Assembly: GCF_022201045.2 (NCBI RefSeq)
Contig: NC_068562.1
Location: forward strand, 5,314,001 to 5,378,000
DNA from: Citrus sinensis
Lineage: Eukaryota; Streptophyta; Magnoliopsida; Sapindales; Rutaceae
DNA length: 64,000 nt
Reading direction: 5' to 3'
The translations under genes and the position numbers were made by a program. Below, one piece after another: positions 12,856 through 24,208 of this stretch; within the stretch, counting starts at the first letter, position 1, and each line of letters begins with the position of its first letter. The notes beneath the pieces were generated by a model. The model worked only from the letters and a program-made list of their open reading frames with translations, was not told where the DNA came from and did not search any database.

Positions 12856-13545
12856 GCAAGAATCTGCACGGTGCTATGTTCCCACGGCTAGCATTTGTCA
12901 CATGATCCCATTCTTAGACCAAGTCAAGCTCCTCATCCATATCAACTCCGAGAAACATTTGATAGTTACCGAAAATCCCAACAAATTTATCACCATTAGT
13001 AAGTTTAATGAGCTGCAGTTTACCCCATGAAGATAACTCTTTGATGGCGCAGTGGCCGCATCAAGCTTCAAACTAGGCCAGTGGCGGTTGCACCCGTTTG
13101 GCTTTTGCCACCTTCGGCTCTAGATAGCAGATCGGATACTATTGAAGACAACAATTGGGCTACAATCATAGAATGGTTGGGCAAACAGGAGACAGAGTCA
13201 GTGGTTTATGTAGCCTTAGGAAGTAAGAAAAATGTGACGGGCCACTCAAATTTTTCATCAAAGGAGGATTAATAGACGAGTAAGCGTTCTTCACTCTATT
13301 TTGGACGTCTGTTAATAATGCTACCTTTCGCTGTTGACCAAGGGTTTTTGCATAGAATAAAGTAGGTGTAGAGATAAAGAGAAATGAGGAAGATGGGTCA
13401 TTTACAAGGAACTCGGTGGCTGAGTCAGTGAGATTGGTGATAGTTGAAGATGAGGGCAGAATTTACAGGGATAAAGCCAAGGAAATGGTGTTGATTTTTT
13501 GTAGATAATTACTGACAACTCTGTTGAGTTGCTTCAGAAGCGTTT
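12856..13545 (+). pseudogene. UDP-glycosyltransferase pseudogene (UGT91-like)
   Basis: Scattered fragments, in order, match the intact UGT at 14034-15470. From 12876 there is a start resembling MFPRLAF followed by HMIP, with a small deletion and frameshift between them. At 13075-13240 a segment contains EWLGKQETESVVYVALGS. From about 13310 there is a decayed PSPG-end region with AVDQG, and from 13390 NSVAESVRLV with YRDKAKEM. About 200 codons are missing between the first and second fragments, and the PSPG core is largely lost. Several stops and frameshifts rule out a functional product. It runs opposite to the intact gene, tail to tail, which suggests an inverted duplication followed by decay. 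Confidence 0.88.
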
Positions 13546-13559
13546 ATAAGACAAATTAC

Positions 13560-14033
13560 TGTTTGAATTACTTTACAAGAATGTTGGAAAGAAATTATGC
13601 ATTATAATTGATACGAAAATTTTTCAACCTGCAATTAAATTAAATCCGGGATTAAAGTTTGGATGTACAATATGACGGCATGTATTTGGATGGTTATACA
13701 TTATATATATATCAAAGTACTGATAATATCTCAATATTATTATCCCAAATATTGAGTGACATTCATTCATTAGATAATCAATCTCATAATTTTTTTTTTT
13801 GTAAAATTAATTACATATTAGTTCATCTCGCCATCTAATTGAGATCTAAATTCAACCTCCCCTGAGGTGGCCATGTGAGACGATTTAGATTCTTGCATAA
13901 CAATTACTAAAAACTCCATGCATTAATATTACAATTCACAAATGTTTAATTGACATTTTATTTAGAAGTCACACCCTGCAGCTTCGCGGAAATAAAAGAT
14001 GAATCAAAGCCCTCAAGAGCAAACCTTGCATGT
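13560..14033. other. Spacer between UGT pseudogene and UGT gene
   Basis: This AT-rich stretch holds the shared 3' side of the two converging UGT copies. It should include the 3' UTR of the intact gene on the minus strand. No other feature is visible. Confidence 0.5.
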
Positions 14034-15470
14034 TTAAACAGTTGTATTAATCTCCTCACCCTTGCGCAAACATCTATGATTTTTGAGATAATTTAGAAAA
14101 TTATCCACGTAACGATCGTGTCTCCCCTTGTCTCCAAACAACCCTTTCATCTCCTTCGCCTTGTCTCTGTAGATTTGACCCTTTTCTTCTACTAAAACCA
14201 GCCTCAATGACTCAGCCACCGAGTTCCTCGTGAAGAAGCCATCTCCCTCATCCCTTGGAATCAACTCCACAATCTGTTTCTCCTCTAAAAGCTTAGCGTT
14301 TAGTCCTTGATCTGCATAGCAAGTCAGCACAATAAGAGGCATCCCAAACTGCAGCGCCTCGACAACTGAGCTCCATCCTGCATGAGTCAAGAATCCACCC
14401 ACCGAGTCGTGGGCCAGTATCGCGAGTTGAGGTGCCCAACTCGTGTAAACGACGCCGCGCCCTCTCGTTCGCTCTTCAAACCCGTCTGGTAACTCGATCG
14501 GCTCAGTGTCAGCTTGTCCGAGTCGTTTCTTTAGCACCCAGAAGAAGGGTAATTTCGACAGTTCCAACCCGAGAGCTATTTCCGTGAGTTCTTCTTGACT
14601 AGGTTTTGCCTCGCTACCAAAAGCTACGTACACGACCGAGCCTTTTTCTTGCTCGTCCAGCCACTCTTTGATCGACCTCCACGTGTCAGTTTCCGCGTCG
14701 GAATCACCGTCTCCAGTGGTGGTGGGTAGCTGGCCCACCGGAATAACCGGTTTTCGGTGAAGTTGTTCCAAAAGTTTTAGCCATTCTGGTTCAAACTCCA
14801 TGCAGCTTCTCACGGCAACGATGTCGCAGCCTTTGAGTGATTGACCAAAACGGTAACCGTGTGAAACGTTCGATTCGTCGCTTATTAGAATGTCGAAGAC
14901 CTTCCTCGCCTCAAAAAGCCGATAGGATATTGTTGTCGGAAACGAGACCCAGCTGGGTACCCTTGTGTAATCTTCGGGAGTCTTGAGGTGATCACCAGAA
15001 TCGTTGATCAAAACTGATGACGGGCCAAAGTATCCGAGAGTTGCCGCAGTAAATATACTGAAGAACCCGCTTGGGATGTCGAGTTCACGGGCTCTAGCCG
15101 GTAGCCAGTAAGCGGCGAAGTCGAATAAAAGCCAGTCAGGAGCTAAAGATTGTAACAGCTTTGCCATGGGCTCTTCGAGGCAATCGAAAGATTGCTTGAG
15201 ATACTTAACTTCATCGTAAGGTAAATCGATGGTCGCTTCTGCGTTTTCGCGGAGATTGTCCACGTGGGGCAACGAGATTTTCACAAATTGAATCATAGAA
15301 GCTAAATTTTGAGGGAGTCTTGGGAGGCGATCGATGTTTCTAGGGGTGGAAATGAAGAAGATTTTGTGACCTTTCTGTGCTATCAGCTTAGCAAGCTCCA
15401 ACCAGGGGATCATGTGACCAAAAGCTAACCATGGAAACATGGCGATTTGAAGCTTGCTGTTGTCAGCCAT
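14034..15470 (-). CDS. UDP-glycosyltransferase, UGT91 type
   Basis: Family-1 plant glycosyltransferases move a sugar from a UDP-sugar to small acceptors in the cytosol. UGT91 members often add a sugar, for example rhamnose, to an existing glycoside of a flavonoid, saponin or terpenoid. This single-exon gene gives 478 residues, normal for the family. His19 in AFGHMIP and Asp117 in LLFDFAAYW fit the catalytic pair. The PSPG box spans residues 345-388, from WAPQ to ADQ. It reads HAGWSS where most UGTs have HCGWNS, and the final Gln is kept. The frame is also open for 18 codons upstream, but MADNSKLQIAMFPW at 15470 is the family-like start. A decayed paralogue lies just beyond its 3' end. The donor sugar and acceptor cannot be read from sequence. 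Confidence 0.95.
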   Translation of the reverse strand: MADNSKLQIAMFPWLAFGHMIPWLELAKLIAQKGHKIFFISTPRNIDRLPRLPQNLASMIQFVKISLPHVDNLRENAEATIDLPYDEVKYLKQSFDCLEEPMAKLLQSLAPDWLLFDFAAYWLPARARELDIPSGFFSIFTAATLGYFGPSSVLINDSGDHLKTPEDYTRVPSWVSFPTTISYRLFEARKVFDILISDESNVSHGYRFGQSLKGCDIVAVRSCMEFEPEWLKLLEQLHRKPVIPVGQLPTTTGDGDSDAETDTWRSIKEWLDEQEKGSVVYVAFGSEAKPSQEELTEIALGLELSKLPFFWVLKKRLGQADTEPIELPDGFEERTRGRGVVYTSWAPQLAILAHDSVGGFLTHAGWSSVVEALQFGMPLIVLTCYADQGLNAKLLEEKQIVELIPRDEGDGFFTRNSVAESLRLVLVEEKGQIYRDKAKEMKGLFGDKGRHDRYVDNFLNYLKNHRCLRKGEEINTTV

Positions 15471-15524
15471 GACAGCAATCTGCAACAAGACTAGTGAAAG
15501 AATATTATTATATAAGCATGGCAA

Positions 15525-16728
15525 GGGAAGATCGGTTTTGCCACCTAGCTAAATAAGGAGCACTTGAGTTACAATTCAGCTAACTTACACCCAAGTATGT
15601 GGTGTGGGATCTATATATTATTTATCTGTGTGGATATAAGTTAAATAAATGTAATATAGTATTTATCAGTTAAATAATTCACGTACATTATTAGCCTCCA
15701 AAATAGGGTCTAGTTAAGGTATTACAATGACACCATACCATAGTTGGATCAGCCATTAGATTTAATTATATTGACAACTGTGGGTTAGATCTAACTGTGG
15801 AATGGTACCACTATGATACCATAATTTTATCCTCCAAAATAATGCATAATTTTTTAATTTTTTCAGTAAAGTTAGATTTGACCATAGTGAGATTGTTTGT
15901 GTCCCGAATATTAATAGCATATTTAAAGATTACCTTTCACATAAGAGACAGAATTCAGATCAATAATTTCATATAAATGAAAAACAAACATATACTTATA
16001 TACATACCTTACAATGTCGTTAAAATAACAGGTTGGTTGATGAATTTTAAAAATAATAATAGCAATAAAATAGGTTATTATGCCATTACATTTAATCGAT
16101 GCGATCTTGCCACTAGCGTTGCTTTTGTGGAGGTGGTCGGACAAAAGTTGACAGCCAAGTTGGATAAATAAATTCATCAAAAGTTATTAGTTATTCTTCC
16201 TTTTGCAGAATCGATTCCAATACCATATTCCATTATTCCGATTTTGAGTTGAGTACATAGCAGCAAAACCGCGGATGTACTTTCATATCTTCTTCCTTTA
16301 TTCTGTGGTAATTTGACACGCTCACCAACAAATAATGGACGATGTCAAATACAAAACAAGATCGTTAGCACTACAAGTGCCCGCCGAACCGTCTGTCATC
16401 GTTACAACTCCTACTTGCATACACATCAGCCCAAGCACTTCTATTGAAAGCAAGAGATGGTCTGCCTAATGGACTCCTACACATTCCCTATAGAGTTGGT
16501 ATAAAGTAAGGAATGGTCTCTCAAGAGAGTTCCCTCGAAGGGCGGTCAAGAGAATACAGGCAATCGGGGCAACATCAAACTATACATGAATCATGCATGT
16601 ATATCATGGAATATATACAGACACAGTACCTCTTCTATGTTTAGTAAAAGAAGCAAACCACCCTAACAAATTTACCGAGGTCAAAATAGGCTTAGACTTG
16701 TGCACTGATGAACAGATACCCACAGCAG
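15525..16728. other. Intergenic region between UGT and Bro-TP genes
   Basis: The right part should contain the UGT promoter (minus strand gene) on the left and the 3' UTR of the Bro-TP gene on the right. It includes a 103-bp fold-back repeat at 15718-15820. No other gene is supported. Confidence 0.55.
15718..15820. repeat. Fold-back repeat with 33-bp arms
   Basis: The arms 15718-15750 and 15788-15820 are reverse complements at 25 of 33 positions, separated by 37 bp. Each arm contains a variant of GGTACCA/GGTATGG. The size and symmetry fit a very short MITE or the remnant of one. No clear target-site duplication was found. Confidence 0.7.
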
Positions 16729-19700
16729 CTATTTACTTATCGGGGAGGTCAGCTTATTTTCTTCTGAATCGTGTTTCATCGAAGCATCTCCACCCATCAA
16801 TTCCTGGAAACCATCAACCTTCACTGGTGGAGCCCTAACAACGCCCATATTCCTGCACGTTAACAAATTATTTTAGAATTCTGGTAACTAACCACCCAAG
16901 GGATGAATAATCATTCTAGCAAACACAAGTGACTTCATTCTTATTTCTAAATCTTCCTTACGGTGAATGCATTTGAGGAATTTGTACAGGTGTTGATTGC
17001 TTAAACTGATTGCTAGATTGTGCTTGGAGATTTGACATTGTATTTAGTTGTTGCTGATGGAACTGCATCTGAGATTGTTTTGCATTGCTGGCATTTAAGG
17101 CATTAGCATCCATGGGCAGTTTTGAAGAGTTTTCAGCATTCACTTGTGACATGGATCGGTCCTTGTCCATATCCATACCAGGGCGAGGGGTGGATGGCTG
17201 GCGCATCCGTGACCTTTCTAAATGTTGCTGCTGCATCTGCTGGAAAGCCAAATTTTGAGGTTGAACCATCTGCTGCATCTGCTGATGCATTTGCCTTGGC
17301 ACCTGTAGCTTCAGCACATAAATTATAATTGAATATCTTTCCAACAATGTTATTGTTATATGTGGGCTAGATAGAATAAAGGAAAATCCCCCAAGACTTA
17401 CCAACAAAGCAGCCATTAAATAAATCAGGAAAAAATAACACACTAGAAATTCAAACCCCAAGATCAGTTTTGACATCGATAAAATCAACTAGCCACTACA
17501 AATATAAAGCCAAGTCACTTTCATGCATATATTAATTCACAGATGTTTCACCGGCTGAAAAGGAATGATTTGTTCGTAATCAGAACAGCTTGACATGATT
17601 GTACACTACCTATAGATCATTCTACTCCTACAAAGGGAAAAAAAAAGAGATCTGGATACCTGCTGGGGTAGTTTAACTGGACTCTGTTGGTGTGACTGCA
17701 GTTGTGATTGCGCTCCATGTACTTGCTGTGGACTTTGTTGCACAAAGTTCCTAGTACCCTCCTTAACAAGCTCCTGATTTTGTTGCACAATGTTCCTAGT
17801 ACCATCCTTGATGAGCTCCTGACTTTGTTGCACAACGTTTCTTGCACCATCCTTAATAAGCTCCTGACTTTGTTGCACAATGTTCCTACTACCATCCTTA
17901 ATAAGCTCCTGACTTTGCTGCACGGCGTTCCTATTACCATCCTTGATAAGCTCCGCCAAAATCCCAAAATTACTAGCAAGTAAACCAGAAACATCTTAGA
18001 TGACACAACAAAGCATCTAATATACATTGTATATTACTAGTAAAAGGGATAAAATGACAAACATGTGCGAAGCTGAGAGAACCATGCTAGTTACAAGAGT
18101 GCTCCATTCAAACAGAAAATAAACATAAGACACTTATCATTCACGCAACCTTATGCAAGCACATGCTTCATTCCCTTCTCTAATTTAACAACTTGTTTTC
18201 CGATTTTTACAAACAAATTTTCCAGAAATTAGTCACATGATAATATTTAAACAGGCCCTCATTAGCATAACCATGCACATTTGAATATAACATGCACTTG
18301 AATAAATGATTGCAGAAAAACAGAGTTTCCATCTTTTGATAACATTTCTTGAGAAGTGAGAAAGGAAGCAAACATTTAACAATGCCAAAAACTAATATAA
18401 AAAGAAAATTTCGAACTTACCTATGTCCAGCTGCTTGAAGAAACATCTTCAGTAGTTCAAGGGCAGAACACTGCTTCCTGTAATTATCAGAAAGAACTTT
18501 CAAGATACGGCCTAATTTACAAATATGGCTGCCAAGCATTTCAGATAACACTTCCAATGGGACTTCTGTGGCACCTTCAAAGCCCCCTCCTGTGAGCATA
18601 CGGGCTATCACCTTTTGAGATATCTGTGATGCTTGCTCTTCACTGAAACATTTCTTATTGCCCTCTAAAGCACTGTTCCCATGATGTGAATTCCCTTCCT
18701 GCTCCATGCCAAGGTACTCAGGCCTAATACCAAGCCTCTCGATCATAACAGGGCTCTTGGTCATACACTGAGGCAAAGTATCAAGAACTCCATTGAACTC
18801 AATATTTTGTTTGGTTTCTTCCACAATTATTTGTGGGACTGCAATTTCGGGTACAGAGTTCAGTGTAAACATTGTTTCGGGGAAAAACACGTCACTATCA
18901 GTTGAATTAATGACATCTAGAGCAGAATTAGAATGATCATTCTGAAATGGGACACGCCTTATCTTATATTTCTCAAGATGTCTGAGGTAAGAGGACATCC
19001 CCTCAGCCGTACGTCTGTCCAATTCCCGGTCCCCTAATGACAGCTTATACTGTCTGCTAACTCTATACTTCTCAATAAACTGATCATACCATGTTTCCGG
19101 CAGTTCTTCGTTCCTAAATCTCTGCGACAGATTATCAAATTCAGACTCACAATATCTTGATCCACCACAAAAAGCAGATTTAGATTGATTTTTCAAACCA
19201 AACCAACATTGTTAGTTAACAAGAATGGGAAAAAAACACATGCACCCTTACGTAACAAATTTAAAAAAACAACTTATTGATATCAAAAAAAGAAAATTAA
19301 TAAAAGAAACAAAATTCCAAATTATCCATCTCAAAATGGTGTCTTTTTGTAGATATGATATGAAAATTTCAGAAAAAAAGTATTTAAGGAAAAATTATTC
19401 CCAAAAACTCAACCAAACGATTAAAAGATTCCATCCATCTAAATTCAAAGGAAAAAGTTAACATCTATAACTTCATTTGCTGGGACAGGAAAAACTAAGT
19501 TCTAGTCATTGTTACTAATAAACAAACAAGATGTAACAGAGCCATGAAGTAATCAAACCTTGCCCGACGTCGTACTGGAAGCAGCGCTACTTTCTCGATG
19601 CTGAACTCCATCTTGTGAGCTACTTTCCAGAGTGAAGTATACATCACCGCCGTCCAGCTGCAAATCTAAACAAACAAAAGGGAAAGAAAAAAAATGATGA

Positions 19701-20050
19701 AATTAGATAAAATAAATAAAAATGAAATGAAAATGAATGCGACAATGCGGAGACATACAGTTGGGGTTGAGTTTCGAAACGGCAACAGAAGAAGGAGGTT
19801 GATTGGAGGGGAGAAATAGAGAGATAGTGGCTTTGTCGAACAAGAGAGCTCGTGCGCGGAGCTGGAGATGGATCTGAGCCCTGGACTTCGAGTCGTCGGT
19901 TCGCATGAAAGACTCCCAGGAGGCCGGTGTAGAGAGGGCGTGATGGAAGGTGGAATAGCAAGAATCGCCGAGCCATGTGCGCCACACGCCGCAGGACTCC
20001 AGCTTCAAAGCCAGCTGGTAGCCGCGTCCGTCGTCCCCCAACAGAGCCAT
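16729..20050 (-). CDS. Bromodomain-associated (Bro-TP histone-fold) protein, Q-rich C-terminus
   Basis: Six exons are inferred: 20050-19759, 19665-19559, about 19145-18421, 17972-17660, 17302-16962 and 16852-16729. They give about 633 residues. The N-terminus (MALLGDDGRGYQLALKLESC, then WESFMRTDDSKSRAQIHLQLRARALLFDK) is a conserved plant-specific region. The middle has NLSQRFRNEELPETWYDQF. At the end of exon 3, EEQASQISQKVIARML through KMFLQAAG matches the Bro-TP histone-fold, as found in TAF3/TAF8-like and SPT7-like subunits. A role in TFIID/SAGA-like chromatin complexes is inference. The C-terminus is rich in Q and M and ends in NKLTSPISK. Exon 4 carries five 15-residue repeats. Conserved sequence in front of exon 3 (QSKSAF, GGSRY) lacks any AG acceptor before it, so exon 3 must either start 15 codons later, as given here, or the gene is impaired. 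Confidence 0.85.
17729..17953 (-). repeat. Coding minisatellite, five 45-bp units
   Basis: Inside exon 4 of the Bro-TP gene, five consecutive 15-residue units follow the pattern ELIKDGxRNxVQQSQ. The variable residue after DG or EG is N, S, A, T and T. Homologues that I recall have a single such unit, so this looks like an in-frame tandem expansion. Confidence 0.93.
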
Positions 20051-21204
20051 TGTTCTATCGAAATCGGAGTTGAAACGGTAAGGATTCGGGTTTTTGGATT
20101 TATTAAGGGTCGGTCAGTTCAATCCGGTTCAGAATTTTTTCAAATGCTTTTGTCCATTTTTATTAACCTAATATTTGAAATTGATGTATTTTGTTGTGGA
20201 AAGGAAATTATAAATATATAATATATATTAAATAATAATTTTAATAAAATTATTATAAATATAATAAATTTTTTATCATATAAATAAAAAATTAAGTGAA
20301 TATAATTTTAAAAATTATAATAAATAATAGAGTTGAGCTATTAGCACTCCTTTATTGTTCTAATAAAACACCTTTGAGATAAAATTACATTAAAGGACAT
20401 TTTTTAAAAAAATTAAACCTATTATTATTTCTCTTTCCACCAATTATTTACACCACTCCTGTGAAATTTACCTTTTCTTTTTCGGTCAAAACTTTTGTAT
20501 TCATCATTCATCATGTTATGCTATTGTATTAATATAATCTCTTGCTAATCTCAAGACTGGATGAATACAAATATCTTAAGAATTAGCAACCAACAAAAAG
20601 CTTTTTGAAGTCAAATACACAAATTTTTGTAAGGATATCTACAATTCACTCTTGCAAAATTGGTTCATAGATATCCAAAAATAAGAGTTTGGCTTTAAGA
20701 ATTTTGAGATGTATTTGTTCTATTATTCATAATTATTTTTTTGTAGTCCTTATGAATTTAATTTTATTAAAGAAAGGAATCAAGAAGGAAAGGAACACAT
20801 AAATTAAAGTTGAAAATTGTAAACTTGTAGGTTATCCTAGTCTACACGACAATAACTGCCACATAAGTAAAAATCTTTTATTTGCAACACCTCGTGAATC
20901 ATGATTACCCAATTGTCAATGCACAAACATCAAGAACAATCTCTCTTTTTAAATAGTTTTCTTATAAGTCAATTATTTCCTTAAGGATTGGTTTTAAACT
21001 CTAAATTAAAATGTACATTTGATTGAAATTAAAGATGAGAAGACTAATGAAAAGAGAACGAGAAACAAGATACCTGTATTTTGGATTTTAGGAGAGAGAG
21101 TTATTTAGAATAACTGAAATAATGTTATTTTTGGAATTAAAGAGGGTGTTAATAGTTATGATAAATTTTTTAATATTATTTAATGGGATACGAGTAATAA
21201 CGAT
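20051..21204. other. Promoter side of the Bro-TP gene and AT-rich DNA
   Basis: This stretch lies upstream of the minus-strand Bro-TP gene up to the target-site duplication of the hAT-like element. It is AT-rich with homopolymer runs and no credible gene. Confidence 0.5.
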
Positions 21205-22228
21205 GTTTTAATTAGAGATGGCAATGGGAAGGGGAGGGGAGGGGACCAATCTCCCCGTACCTATCTCCGATATTTTGCGTATGTTCCCGTCTCCGTCCCC
21301 TCCCTATCCCCGTCAAAATTATTTAAGAGAATCATCATCTACTCCCTGAATAATAACAGAGGATCCCCGAAGGTCTCCGATTCCCGAATAACTAATACAT
21401 TTTTTTTGTTTTCGATTTTGAGTTAATCATATTAAAATAAAAAATTCAAATAAAAGTAAAGTTCGAAACATATCTTACATTAATATCCATTACAAAAGTC
21501 ACATATATTAAATTAGTAAGTAATGCAGCATGCAAATGATACAAACTATCATGAACAAATTAATAGCCTAATACAAACTTTTCAATGGTGGCGTGAGCAC
21601 TTTATAAATATGGACTATTCCATTTACAACACAATAGTTAAGTCGAAGTAAATCAATAGCAAATATTAGATTAGATTAGATATTAAAACTGTGATTTGCT
21701 GTGGGTAATTATAACATCTAAAAATAAATAAAAAAATAGATTTAAGATAAATAAAAAATAGATTTAAGATAAATAAAAAATAGATTTAAGTTTAAAATAT
21801 TTAATGAATATTAAAATTAAAACAAAAGTTTTGGGCTAATAGAATCTGTCCGGTCTTTTTAATGTCCTAAATAAAATTTAGAACTTTAATTAGTTAATTA
21901 GGCTTAAATGTTTAATAATATAAATATTTTAATATTTTTTATTTTTACCAATACTTATAATTTTATAATTCAAATTTTATTATTTATTTACTAGTAATTT
22001 TAAAAAATAAAAATTAAATTAAAAATTAAAATAGGGAAATGGGTAGGGGATGGAGATTCCACCTCATCCCCGTCCCCTTCTCGAATAAGAAATTGTGTAA
22101 AAAAAAATTTACCGTCCTTTTTCTGAATAAGAAATTGGGTATGAAATTATCCTTGTACCCTCCTCGAATGGAGAAAATCCCCAAAAATATCCGTACCCGT
22201 GAGAATTTTTGTCATCCCTAATTTTAAT
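21205..22228 (+). mobile_element. Non-autonomous hAT-like transposon
   Basis: The element proper is 21213-22220, about 1,008 bp. Its ends are TAGAGATGGCAA and, reverse-complemented, TAGGGATGACAA, so the inverted terminal repeat matches at 10 of 12. It is flanked by GTTTTAAT (21205-21212) and ATTTTAAT (22221-22228), an 8-bp duplication with one mismatch, as expected for hAT. Both ends are G/C-run rich (GGGGAGGGG; CCCCGTCCCC) and the middle is AT-rich. The middle includes about three copies of ATAAATAAAAAATAGATTTAAG near 21723-21789. No transposase frame is present. Confidence 0.82.
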
Positions 22229-22495
22229 AGGATGTAAGAGGGGTGCCAATAACTCTACTCTAAATAATATTTATTAAAATAATTTAATATTATAATTATA
22301 TCTATCCAACTTCAACCGTAAACTGACCTTAAAAATAGTCCCGTGTATCCAACAAGCGGGCCACGCCTAACGAATTCAACTCCATCCAAGCATGCAGGCC
22401 GAGCCTGCCAACGCCCATCGGCGTTGGCAGTTCTCAGGTAATCTCATAGAGTCCCTTTTTTCGGGAAAAAAAAAAAGAATAAAAATAGATAAACG

Positions 22496-22568
22496 CGCGC
22501 CAGGTAGGGGTCGAACCTACGACCTTCTGCTTAGGAAACAGACGCTCTATCCACTGAGCTACAGGCGC
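22496..22568 (-). tRNA. tRNA-Arg (anticodon CCU)
   Basis: On the minus strand a full 73-nt cloverleaf folds. The acceptor begins GCGCCTG, the D arm is GCTC-AGTGGATA-GAGC, and the anticodon loop TTCCTAA gives CCU. The T arm is GTAGG-TTCGACC-CCTAC. There is no intron. The 6-67 pair in the acceptor is T-T, which I recall also occurs in plant copies. Downstream T-runs on the minus strand can serve as a Pol III terminator. Confidence 0.96.
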
Positions 22569-22810
22569 TCTTTTGATGTCGTTATATCAAGAAATATAGT
22601 ATTCATTGGAACTGTGAAAGCTAAGCATATAATCAACTGCATTTGATTCAGATTCAAATTCAAATTAAATCGGTTAGTATTTTCCAGTTTATTCAAATTA
22701 AATGGGCTAGGATTTTAAAAAATTATTCTTTAATAAATGAGTCTAGTTCGATTTGATTCACTGAAAAAAATAGGAGCTGAATATGAGTGTAAGCTTACTG
22801 ATTCATTTAT

Positions 22811-22882
22811 TTGTTTATTTAAAGATTTTAATTTTTATTATCTATATTGTTTATTTAAAGATTTTAATTCTTATTATCTGTA
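22811..22882. repeat. 36-bp tandem repeat, two copies
   Basis: Copies 22811-22846 and 22847-22882 differ at only two positions (TTTTTATTATCTATA against TTCTTATTATCTGTA). No coding potential. Confidence 0.9.
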
Positions 22883-23033
22883 TTGTGATTAGATTATAAT
22901 TTAAAGTTTGAAATTTATAATTTGAATGACAATATGTTTGAAACTTTGAACATATTAAGATTTGGAGCACCTGACATGACTTTTTTTTTTTTTTTGTTGG
23001 AAACCATTGCTTATTTTTCTTACTATCCTTTTG

Positions 23034-23060
23034 TTTGTTTGTTTGTTTGTTTTTTGTTTT
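23034..23060. repeat. (GTTT)n microsatellite and T-rich tract
   Basis: About five GTTT units occur, preceded at 22981-22995 by a 15-T run. This is low-complexity DNA. Confidence 0.8.
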
Positions 23061-23564
23061 TTCCAGCATAACCCCCAATCGTTTCTTCAATACATGATGA
23101 CCTTAATTCTTCTAATTATTTATCTATTTGAAAGCTCGTGTTTCGCTTTCAAATTCAGCAAATTGAAATCGTAATTATGCACTTGAGACCACTAGCTAGC
23201 GTGTTGGCGCTACTACTGGTATATTGGAGGCTTGACCCATATAACTTAGATAATGATTTTCTTACGATCTAATCATGTTTTTAGTAAATAATTTAATTGC
23301 TGATTGTTAGTTAATAAATAAAAAAATAAAAGAAGTTAAATTTTATCCATACACTACTATTAAAAGACACATGATATAAGATCTTTAAAAACTCAGTAGA
23401 GTTCAGATCAAGAAATGATCATATTTCAACTTTAAAGTCACCCTATGCATGCAGGGTGCGTTTAGCTTATTTTGACATCAACATGTGGTGAAAGTCGTAG
23501 GGTGGATTTGGGCACAATTCCTTGGTCTTGATCTTATATAAACCAAACATTTATATATCCAACG

Positions 23565-24208
23565 GCTCGTTTGGTATGCCGGATTGAATTGGATTAGATT
23601 GGATCGGATCGATTGGATGAAATATGATTGGATTGGATAACATTGGATTGTATATAATACTATGTTGTGTTTGGTGCAACATTGAATTAAACCATAAATA
23701 ATTATATTTTGTGTTTGGTATGCACTGGTTAGTAACTCATAAAATGTCTTATATATTAATTTATCGAAATTATCTTAGATTTATTTTAAAATGACATGAA
23801 ATATAATATAACTTAAATAAATAATTATTAGTGAATTTATTTTTTTTGAAAAGCAAAATCTTCCCTTAATTTTTTTTTTATATTTAACATGTTATAGTTT
23901 CTAAACTTAATAACTTATATTTTACTAAATAATATCATCATAAACCTAACAAGAATATTATCAACAATTATAATAATAGTATCAATTCATAAATTAAAAA
24001 ATATATATTTATTATCTTGTGAACAATGATTGGCTAAGTTTTAACTTATATATTATCGTCCCATGCCCCTTTCGTTATAAAATTTTGATACTGTTTTGGA
24101 TTAAATGGTGGGCTCCACTAATTTTATTCTATAATTACTTTTATGTACCAAACACTGCATTAGGATAATTTTAGAAATCTCATTATTTTATACTCCATCC
24201 AAACGAGC
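23565..24208. mobile_element. MITE-like element with GCTCGTTTGG ends
   Basis: The left end GCTCGTTTGGTATG is mirrored at the right by CCATCCAAACGAGC, giving a perfect 10-bp inverted core. Next to the left end are several GGATTGGAT-type repeats, common in plant MITEs with this kind of terminus. The interior is AT-rich and non-coding. I could not assign a clean target-site duplication, so the superfamily is open. Confidence 0.65.
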
